Assembly: GCA_023213395.1 (NCBI GenBank)
Contig: CM041465.1
Span: 211,551,741-211,615,740, forward strand
Source: Cycas panzhihuaensis
Lineage: Eukaryota; Cycadophyta
Direction of reading: 5' to 3'
Length of the DNA: 64,000 nt
Below the pieces are notes generated by a model. The model saw only the letters and a list, made by a program, of their open reading frames with translations, was not told the DNA's origin and did no database searches. How positions within the stretch are numbered: the stretch's first letter is position 1; the number at the start of each line of letters is the position of its first letter. This document shows, piece after piece, positions 55,251 to 64,000 of this stretch. Made by a program: the position numbers and the translations under genes.

Positions 55251-58009
55251 AATGTAATAACCCCATTGATGCTCATGACTTTGCCTTGATAGAATCCACT
55301 CAAATTTCCCAATAAGGCTAGCACCAAATATATAACAACCCCACTATTTCTCATGATGTTACCTTAATAGGATCCCTCTACCTACCCCCTAAAAGAATAT
55401 CCTAATAAGGCAATACCAAGTGGTCCAAATCTTGAATTTACAAATGCTTGAATTAAGTAAAGCATACACAGTAAAAACATTTGCTCATGGATTTGATAAA
55501 TTCAAGATAATAAAGGTATTTATCACATAAAAATGGATTTTCTTTATAGTTGAAAACAAGTGCAATAATACATAGAAATTAAGCAATGTGTGTCCCTTAA
55601 AGAGTTAAATATAAATTATAGAATGATTAATAAAAGACATAGTATCTCTGTTCACCATTTGAATACATTTTGCAGATATTCATTTTGATTGAAAATGTGG
55701 CCAACCATATTGCTTCAAATGGATTCACCACCCAACCAATAACAATCTTATGAAGGAAATCTCCCCCGAGTTGGAGCACATAATATGAACATAAGAGTAC
55801 AGGTGGTTCTCTCTTCACTAAATCTTCCAAATACATCCTATACATAAAACTATTCTAAAATATAAAATTTGTAATTTTTTGTTGTTGTTGCAAGCTTTTA
55901 TTCACTATTATAATGCATTTCATAACATCATACTTTACTCATTCCTCATGAAAAAACTAGAGATTCCATCTATGTATGGCTCTTTAATAGGCCAATCTCA
56001 ATGAACTACCTTAGTATACAACTTTCATGTTAATAATCTTATATTTGTTCATATTGCCTACTCATCTAAATGGGTTTTGTATTTTATACAACATAACACT
56101 CATCAATAATAAGAATGTGAATCTATACCCTATAGGCATTACCTCATGCACATCCCAAAGATAACCAAAAGGGAATCCTCCACCTCATACATAAAATATA
56201 TAAAGCATAGGGGAAACCTCACCCTATCTCAAACCTAATCCTTTGTAATGATAATAACCAGACCATAGGAGGAATCCATCACTTATCTCAAACCAAATAC
56301 ACCACAACAACAATAACCAGACTATAGGGAGAATCCTCAACCCTATTTTAACCTATAACTTTAACATCCATAAAATAATCTAATGAGATTAAGGTATCAA
56401 ATTATACATGCATAAATGATCTAGTCTAATTATGTCCCCTTGCAAGATAACAATGGGCCCCAATAGGATTACTAACCAAATATGGATGACTACCTATGAA
56501 AATAATAATCTTATACTGTAGAATTTTCATGCAATTGAATAATAGAAGCTAGACTTCTAGCTAGTAAATCTAATGTTTCTCAAACTATAAAAAATATTAA
56601 GTAGGCTAGTCATTAAACCATAATTCCTAAACATGAAACTAGACTATTACTTCAACCTATTTTCTGTATGTAGTAATATGTACTCTAAAAGAAAATTAGA
56701 TATTTTCCTTGAATTATTTGCTAGTTATAAAAGCACAAGCCATCATTTTATATCACCTATATTCTTTATGTTCTTTAAGCTCTTCTCTACCTCCAACTAT
56801 ATCAACTCATTCTCTATAATATTTTCTCTCTCTTTCCTATATCTATTTTATTATTCATATATTTTTCTCCCTTTTATAGTAGTGGTTCATTGCTAATAAA
56901 TCTAACCTATGGTAGTTGTATACTATTTTTAGTTATATAGTTTGAAGAAATTATTAGTTGTCCATCATATCTAAACTATCATGCATCTATTACATTATGC
57001 ATCTCTTAATAATATTTTCTATTGAGACATCTAAGTTTTTTTATTACAACTCTAATGAGTAAAGCCTAACATGGCTCCATTTACTAATAAGAAAATAATG
57101 AATGGAACAAGGTAGGTTTGTCATCTACGCATGGTGGACTTTTATCATCCAAGTGTCTTGGTGCTTTTGATACTAGCCCAACAAGACTAATTTGGTATAA
57201 TTCTACCAATAAATTAGATAGTTATGACTGAGATATAGAGTATGGTGCTTTGAGACTTCTTCCTACATTTGCACGCCTCTATGAATTTTCCTTCTCCTAC
57301 ATGAACCGTTCCTATAAGGCATCCCTTTTATGAGACTTCTCCCTCAAAACACCTCCTTTGTAGGACTCCTCTCTCCCATAAGATAGATCTCTTGTGAAGC
57401 TTCTCTTTTACCAAAACACTTCACCTACAGGATTTCTCTTCTATAAGATTCTCTTCTCCTACTAAACTAATTGCTATAAAACATATCTCATTTACACAAT
57501 GGCTAAAAGTATTTTACTCAAAGAATTTGATATGTAGATCAACTAAATTCTATACCTAAATAAAACCATAAAGGCTTCTAAATAAATTATCTACCCTTAT
57601 ATTCATTTCACCCCTCTATTATTCCTTTGTTCATATCACATGATCTGTCATTTATACTATCATCTAGAATAATATGGTTGGCTTTTATATTATGCAAGCC
57701 CTAATAATATAAAATAAAGCTAACATAATTTAAGGTGTTAAAGGACAAATCTAATACCTTGTAATATGATATAATATAAACACACTATCTACTCTAATAG
57801 ATAAAAGAATGGTGTAACCTCATACTTAGTAGAGCATAGAATAAACTTCCACCTTACATAGGGTGAACAAAACTATGAAAGGAAATGAATTTACATATGA
57901 ACAAAGCTAAGAGATGAAGAAAAATTTACATACATATATGCATGGCTTAAGAAGTAACCTATTTAAGAAAGATAGGAAGATCAAATTAGTTTAGAATTAG
58001 GTCCTTACA
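55251..58009 (-). repeat. 3' LTR of F (about 2759 bp)
   Basis: On the - strand starts TGTAAGGACCTAATTC (exact, next to the polypurine tract) and ends near GGGGTTATTACA. The outermost 80 bases (55251-55329) are repeated in diverged form at 55330-55410, so the outer end carries a local duplication and the boundary is uncertain by that amount. A 72-codon - strand open frame (55845-55627) has an indel-free counterpart in the other LTR with three stops. Confidence 0.82.
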
Positions 58010-58028
58010 TCCCCCTACCCTTAAAAAA
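58010..58028 (-). other. Polypurine tract of F
   Basis: TTTTTTAAGGGTAGGGGGA on the - strand directly before the LTR. Confidence 0.85.
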
Positions 58029-58029
58029 A

Positions 58030-59450
58030 AGTATCAACCTTTATGCATTCTTGTGTACTACAAATAAATAAAAGGTCCTACTATCACATATTATCTTCTA
58101 ACTCCTATGTAACTTTTTTTGGAGTCAAGTTCTACCATTACACTTTTACATACTTGATGACTCTATTTCATAACACTTTCTGCCTAATAGCTAATATTCT
58201 TATGGGTTCCTCTTTAATGTTAAGACTTCATCTTGCTACATAATTATTCTAATTGAATATTTGTTTTAAGTCTAGTACATATTTCTTTAATAATGAAATA
58301 TGAAAGACATTATATACTTAAAGGTTAGGAAGTAAAGTAAGCTTATAAGAAACCTGTCCTATTTATTCTAAAATTTTAAAAGGGCCACAATACCTTGGCA
58401 AAAGTTTCTTGCATGATCCCAAGTTAAACAAGTTATGCTTGGGCCTCACTTGTAGAAACATGTGATCACTAACTTGAAATTATTTTGGTGTTTGTTTCAA
58501 ATCTACATAGCTCTTTTTCTTATCTTGAACTATTTTTAGTTGTTATTTGATGCTAATCACCTATTTCTCCATCTCTTATAATAATTTTAGACTGAATACA
58601 TATATGTCCTTTAAGATTTCTTAGCTCATAGGTGTGTTGCACTTTCTATCATATAGTGCTTTAAAGGGACTCATTTCCATGGAAGCATGTATTATATTTT
58701 TAAAGTAAATTCAACTAGATGAATGTGATTCTCCTAGTTAGATGGTCATTCCATTGTATACATTCAAAATAGGTCTTCTAGTGCTTGATTTACTCTTTAT
58801 ATCTAGGCATCAATCTCTAGATGGCATGTTATGCTAAATTTTAACTTAGTGCCTAATTCTTGAAATATGGTTCATTAAAACCTCAAAGTAAATTTGGTAT
58901 CTTGATCAAATACAATGGCCTTAGGATTTCATTTCCTTTATAAAGATAATAACAATTTCTGAGGTATTATAAGTAGTGTGGATAGGAATACAATGCATCA
59001 ACTTAGTTAACTTATCCACAACTACTGTGATAACATTATGCTAATGGTTTCTCCTTAGAAAACTTTTAATAAAATCCATTGTGATCATTTCCCAGTTCCA
59101 CTTTAGGATTTGTAATGGTTGTAGTAGTCCCACCAAATTCTTTTGTTGACCTTTGACTCTTTAGTACATAAAGTATTTGACAATAAAGCTTATGATATCA
59201 TTTTCCATTCCTAGACAAAATAATTATCTCTTCACAACTATATATGTTTTATAATAACCAAGGTGGCCTAAATATAAAGTTTCATGTACTTCATACATGA
59301 TTGATTCCTTAGTTCTTGAGTTGGGTTACACATAGATCCTTTGTTAGAATGTGAACACACCATTCTCTAACATGCAAAAACCTACATACTTTTTTAGGAA
59401 TTTGGGATCTATACTCTCTTGTACTTACTACCTTTATAGAAATTCTTTTG
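58030..59450 (-). pseudogene. F integrase with chromodomain-type tail (broken)
   Basis: On the - strand the core shows WNWEMITMDF (first catalytic Asp), VITVVVDKLTKLMHCIPIHT (the V-D-R-L-T-K-S-A-H-F box), SRYQIYFE (second Asp region, degraded) and FKALYDRKC (end of core). The C-terminal module is QKSYVDLKQT, FQVSDHMFLQVRP, LLPRYCGPFKILE (GPF motif), VYNVFHISLLKKYV and VIKYVKV. After a stop comes NLTPKKVTWELEDNM, the chromodomain-like end typical of chromoviruses, thought to guide insertion to heterochromatin. The zinc-binding part near 59400 is poorly kept. Stops throughout. Confidence 0.88.
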
Positions 59451-59499
59451 CTTGCTAGTAAAATCTCTTTGTCTCATATGATTTTATAACACAATCCAT

Positions 59500-59985
59500 T
59501 AATCCAATTTGATGCATACTTATAAAAGAAGTATTCCATCTCTGAGTTAAGGCATTAACCACTTTGTTTTCCTTGCCTTTAATATAACATAGTTAAAAGT
59601 AAAATTTAGATAGATATTCCATCCACTTGTAGTTTTATGCATTCAAATGAGACTGAGTAAAGACATATCTAAGGTTGTTGTGGTTAGTATGAAACTCAAA
59701 ATTTCTACCAAATAAGTAGTGAATCTACATTTTTAGTGTATGCATCATCATAACAAGTTCTAGATCATGAATAAGATAGTTTCTTCCATAATCTTTTAGC
59801 TTTCTCAACTCATAAGGGATAACTTTCCCATATTACATCAATATTGCACTAAGTCCCTTAATGTTCATATCTATGCATAGCATAAAATCAAAATTTGGGT
59901 TGGGTACAACAAGGACTAAAGTATTGGTAAGCAATTCCTTCAATAATTGGAAATTTTCTTCACATAATATTATCTATAGAAATCT
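59500..59985 (-). pseudogene. F RNase H (poorly preserved)
   Basis: Between RT and integrase. Residues such as LRKLKDYG- and HDLELVMMMH-like pieces (about 59810-59740, family K-x-Y-x-x-H-D-L-E-L-x-A-V), WNIYLNFTFNYVILKARKTK (59620-59570; family W-x-x-x-L-x-x-Y-x-F-x-I-x-Y-x-P-G-K) are recognisable on the - strand. Acidic sites cannot be listed with certainty. Confidence 0.72.
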
Positions 59986-59989
59986 AGCA

Positions 59990-60665
59990 CCTTTGTTTTA
60001 TAGCAAGGTAATAGAGCCTACAATTCTAGAAAATTTTCTCATATACCTTCTATAGTAGACTATGAGACCCATGAAACCTTTTACCTCTTGTATATTCCTA
60101 AGTGATGGCCATTCCATAATTGCCTTTATCTTTTTCATATCAACAAAAATTCTAGCTTTAGAGATAACATGCCCCAAGTAATAGACAACCTCCTTTTAGA
60201 ATTCACACTTGTTAAGTGTTTGGCTTATGTTATCACAATAATTACAACACTATACATAAATGCTCTTCATGTTACTCCCTAGTATTTGAATAAATTAAGA
60301 CATCATCAATAAATACCATCATAAATTAATCTAGGAATTCTCTAAATATATTGTTCATGAAATATATAAACATTACAAGAATGTTTATCAAAATGAGTGA
60401 TATAACTAAGAACTCATAATGCCTATATCTCATTCTAAAAGTAGTTTTAGAAATGTCCTCTTACTTTATCCTAATTTAGTAATATCTTGAGCTCAAATAA
60501 ATGTTAGTAAATAACATGGTACCTTTCATTTAAATAAATAAGTCATTGGTTTTGGGCAAAGGATATTTATTTTTTATTATGGCTTTGTACAATTATCGAT
60601 TATCTATACATAATTATAGAGCCTTGTCCTTCTTCTTAACAAATAGAACTAAAGCTTCCTAAGAT
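59990..60665 (-). pseudogene. F reverse transcriptase (gypsy/chromovirus)
   Basis: The - strand reads VLFVKKKDKALRLCIDNR, KAIIKNKYPLPKTNDLF, MKGTMLFTNIYLSSRYY (degraded S-K-I-D-L-R-S-G-Y-[HW]-Q), KTTFRMRYRHYEFLVI and NIFREFLD. The catalytic loop FIDD is intact at 60302-60313, followed by VLIYSNTREEHEEHL-like residues. The end shows NFC/K-type finger and thumb pieces to about 59990. It is the clearest RT in the window after A. Several Gln codons are stops. Confidence 0.93.
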
Positions 60666-61049
60666 GAAGCACTTGGTTTGATAAATCCATTATCCAACAA
60701 ATCTTATAGCTACATTTTTAGTATTGTTAATTCTTGCATGGATAAATGATAAGGCACCCTAGAGGTTATTATTGGTCCTAGTACAAGTTTAATAGGATAA
60801 TCAATGTCTTACTTGGGAGGTAGTCATTGAAGTTCAACTAGAAACATAACCTTAAATTCTTGCACCTTTAAATGGTCTTCTAAGTTTAGTACTTTAAGTA
60901 TCACTTATTGAAATGGGATGTATAAGTTTGAAAGCCCACCCTTAAATATTTCTTGACCTACATTATAGAAATCTACTAACTACTACCTAGAATTTTCTTT
61001 CCTTGAATAAATGCTAGTTCTCCATCAACATTCTAGTATTCAACCAATG

Positions 61050-61345
61050 TATTGTAATAATAAATTTTGGCATGATGAACTTCCATCTACTCCAAGCTAA
61101 AAATGGCATCATAATCACCTAGTGGTAGAATTTAAAAAGTAATAGATATAGACCATGTTTCCCATTATAATGGGAAGGTATGAATTTAGTTACTTTCCTT
61201 TTTATGCCATTCACCATATGTGTAGTCCATTTCATCTTATGAGATTATGGCATGAGCTTATATTTATATATGATGCTATAATACAAAAGGTCATGTCTAC
61301 TTCCAAAGTCAATTAGTAGGGTGAGATGTTACCCAGTGATCTTAT
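61050..61345 (-). pseudogene. F aspartic protease
   Basis: The - strand reads LLIDFGSRHDLLYYS; D-F-G-S is the catalytic D-[ST]-G-[AS] box with Thr/Ser changed to Phe. YKYKLMP (family L-G-L-x-P-x) and WTTHMVNG follow. It lies between zinc knuckle and RT. Identification is moderate because the flap region is frame-shifted. Confidence 0.75.
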
Positions 61346-61499
61346 CAACTGCCTGGACCATAGTAAATTTGTCGATCGATTTATTTTCCCTTGATTGTGG
61401 CATGTGCATATATATGATCTACTTATTGGGCTTCACTGGCCACCATAGGTTGAATATCTATATTTTGGATTGCTCCTTCTATTATTAATTTTTGTGGAT

Positions 61500-62265
61500 A
61501 ACCTCAAGCAATATGTCCTTTCTCTTTAGACTAATAACATATAGTTTCACTTAAATCCCTTAAAACATTGGCTTGTTACAAATTAGATCTTATGTTACCC
61601 TAAGGATGGTCATAATTTCTCCCTTCTTGGTTAAATCTTAGAAGTTTAAAAACCTTCCTTGATGACCATAGTTTTTCTTACCTTTTTTCCCTTCTAGATA
61701 GTTGGCCTATCATGCATCCTTGTCCACTGGTCCTCATAATATTTGGATTTGTGGATTGCCTCCTCTAGAGTTATTAGCTCAAGTATCCTAATTTTATTTT
61801 AGATACTCTCATTCAATACACTAAGGAACCTATGTTTTTTATCATTCTCTACTCAAGTATAAGGTATATCTCAAAGAAATTCCATAAATTCTCTCTTATA
61901 TTTTTCCATAATCCTCCTTTCTTACTCCAACTCATGGAAGGATTTTATCCTCTTATTATAATATAGCTCAAATAGGTATTGTTATTTGAAGTATTTAATG
62001 AATTTGCTCCATCTTATTTCTCTCCCTCATAATCCCTTCACCTTCTTATGGTGATCCCCCCTTCAAGATACTTTCCCTATTAAGTTATATACAACCATTC
62101 ATACTTTCTCATTAGAGTTAAAGTCATTAAACCAAGCTTCTATTTCTCTGTCACCATTAAGTTCTCCACTGAAGGTAGGCGGATTTATCTTCCTCATTTC
62201 ATATTGGAGTGATCTGCTTCCACCTTCTTGTTCTCTTCATATTACTCTTTGAGTTTCATTGGAAG
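61500..62265 (-). pseudogene. F gag with zinc knuckle (broken)
   Basis: The - strand capsid region reads WSKFIKYFK, YNKRIKSFHELE, MEKYKREFMEFL, VENDKKHRFLSVLNESI (about 62015-61775), the W-x-x-F...F-x-x-L...M-x-x-Y-x-x-x-F...R-F-x-x-G-L pattern of gypsy gag. The zinc knuckle at about 61560-61510 reads C-Y, stop, SKEKGHIA, stop, GY; only the first Cys and the His remain. Upstream parts near 62270-62650 are degraded. Confidence 0.82.
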
Positions 62266-63186
62266 ATGTAATATTGGAGGAATAATACTCTTTATTGTAA
62301 TCCTGAGATCTTCCTCTTCTATCTCTTTTGCTCAAATACTCATGAGTTCATGGTTCTTGTGACTTCTTCTTCTAGTACTCCTAGTATTTTGGATCTTTTT
62401 GGTCATTTCTATATTAAGGGTTTATTGGATGTTGTAGAGAATGGCTTCATGGTTTCTCAGGATTCTTTCATTATTAAATTTATAACTTCATAGTTACTAC
62501 TATTATTCACAAATAGTTTCTACTAAAACCTGAGAAATATCAAGTTGTATAGATACTCTCTACCTTGGAATTTCTTCTATTTCCATGTGTTTAAAATTTA
62601 GACCTCCCCAGTCCTCTTGAGATGTTGATATCTCATCCTTCATTCTTCCCATTCCTTCTCAATAAAGTGATCTACAATTTTGTGCCTTCACTTCAATTTG
62701 ATAACCTACTAAATTTGTCTTAGAAAACCCTAACAACACTTATCACTCTTACAACATACTAAATCCTAGTAAGAACTTATCAAAGTTATAATGTATAAAT
62801 CCTTAGTAATAGTCTTTTAATTTTACAACTTATAAAACTCTATAAACTAGTTATCAATATAAAACTCTAGTAACAAATTGTTAGTACTGCAACATATGTT
62901 ATTCAAACAACAATCTACTAACATCACAACTTATAAAATCCTAATAACTGTTGTCAATGTTACAACCTTAAAATTAATCACTTATAATCTCTTGGTAAAC
63001 TTCAAGCTAACTCCAAACCAGAGTATAGTAAGCTCTTCAAAAGCTTTGAATCTAATAAGTGCTTATTGATTACTTCTCTCATATATGGGCTTCAAACCTA
63101 GTTTCCCCAATAAGCCTTTATAGGCTTTCAACATAGTTCTACTAAATTCTTATAAGATTTCAAATCCAACTACACTCATACTAATC
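62266..63186 (-). other. F gag start and leader, no intact frame
   Basis: Holds low-complexity, roughly 40-60-bp direct repeats with the core ACAACTTATAAAACTCTAxTAA at about 62700-62960. Next to the 5' LTR the - strand reads GATTAGTATGAGTG, a weak match to the tRNA-Met primer site. Confidence 0.5.
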
Positions 63187-64000
63187 TATAACTACCCCAC
63201 CAATGATTATGATGTTGCCTTGATAGAATCCCCCCCTCTTGAATTTCCCTACAAGGTAGCACTAAGTAGTCCAAATCCTAAATTTGCAAAAATTTAAATC
63301 AAAACCATACACATTAGAAACCTTTACTCATGGATTTAACAAATTCAAGATAATAAGGGTGCTTATCACATAAAAATGGATTTCCTTTACAATTGAAAAT
63401 AAGTGAAACAATACATAACAACCAAGTAATATGTGTCCCTTATAGAGAGTCATACAAACTATAAAATAATTAACAAAAGGTATAGCATCTTTATTTACCA
63501 TTTGTATATAGTTTGCACATATCCCTTTTGACTAAAAATGAGGCCAAGTTGATTTCTTTAGATGGATTCACTACCTAAACAATAGAAATATTATGAAGAA
63601 AATATCCTCTAAGTTAGATCATGTGATGTGAATGTAGAAGTATTAGTGGTTCACTCTTCACTTAATCCCCTAGACTATATCCTATAAATGAAACTATTTT
63701 GAAATATAAAATATTCAATTTACTGAAACTACTATAAGCTTTTATTCATTATTGTAATAAATTTCATAATATCATACTTTACTCATTTATTATAATAAAA
63801 TAAGAGATACCATCTATGTATATCTCCTTATTAGGCCAACTTAATGGGCTACATTACTATTCAACCTACATATCAATAATCTTGCATGTGTTTACATTAC
63901 TTGCGCATCTCAATGGGTTGTGTGTTTCATACCACACAACATTTATCAATAGTAAGAGTGTGAATATATAACCTATAAGCATTACCTTATGTACATCCTA
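63187..64000 (-). repeat. 5' LTR of F, partial
   Basis: Starts TATAACTACCCC and aligns with 55330-56160 to the window end. The short outer duplication seen in the other LTR (55251-55329) is absent here. Confidence 0.88.

Larger units (their letters stand above)
55251..64000 (-). mobile_element. Element F: Ty3/gypsy chromovirus-like retrotransposon, - strand, cut by the window end
   Basis: Left LTR 55251-58009 and the first 814 bases of the right LTR (63187 on) repeat each other. The internal 5.2 kb reads, leftwards on the - strand: leader, gag with zinc knuckle, protease, RT, RNase H, integrase with a GPF module and a chromodomain-type tail, polypurine tract, 3' LTR. RT and integrase wording is that of the chromovirus branch (Tekay/Del or Reina), unlike the Tat elements D and E. 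It lies outside the nested stack and has many stops. Confidence 0.9.

Noticed and set aside
1-64000. Search for tRNA, rRNA, organellar or viral inserts
   Set aside because: No clover-leaf, conserved rRNA word or endogenous pararetrovirus signature was seen; all coding remnants are accounted for by LTR retrotransposons.

Overview
The window is wholly repetitive plant nuclear DNA. I found no cellular gene, rRNA or tRNA. It is AT-rich, CG dinucleotides look scarce by eye, and every recognisable coding stretch belongs to an LTR retrotransposon broken by stops and frameshifts. The families present (Ty1/copia with initiator-Met tRNA primer sites, Ty3/gypsy Tat-like elements with an archaeal-type RNase H, and a Ty3/gypsy chromovirus) point to a seed plant with a large, slowly purged genome. 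The species cannot be told from this sequence.

Positions 1-49.9 kb form one nested stack. Element A (copia, + strand) is the substrate; its integrase end and RT start lie at 1-922 and its reading frame resumes at 47512. It was split by D (Tat-like gypsy, - strand, 923-47511, LTRs about 2.45 kb, about 17.6 kb without its guests). D was split twice: by B (copia, + strand, 8733-15025) inside its integrase, and by C (copia, - strand, 19778-42444) at the junction of a 348-bp tandem duplication. C was split in its gag by E (Tat-like gypsy, - strand, 24546-39584). A also carries a 657-bp solo LTR in its RNase H (48310-48966). Target-site duplications were read at each insertion: exact for C (GGGGA) and E (ATGAG), degraded for B, D and the solo LTR. 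LTR divergence judged by eye rises with nesting age (B about 7%, E about 11%, C about 12%, D about 13%).

Positions 49.9-55.25 kb hold no gene I can recognise, apart from one GC-rich LTR-like block. Positions 55251-64000 are a second, separate element, F: a Ty3/gypsy chromovirus on the - strand with a complete 3' LTR (55251-58009), a full gag-PR-RT-RH-INT remnant, and the start of its 5' LTR at 63187, cut by the window edge.

The least ordinary content is on the + strand of the two Tat-like elements, antisense to their pol genes. At 6.9-8.1 kb in D and 28.9-30.5 kb in E there are decayed reading frames, both with a motif resembling the plant mobile domain. They sit at different places relative to the archaeal RNase H. 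E also has three tandem arrays next to its 3' LTR, an arrangement known to seed satellite DNA.
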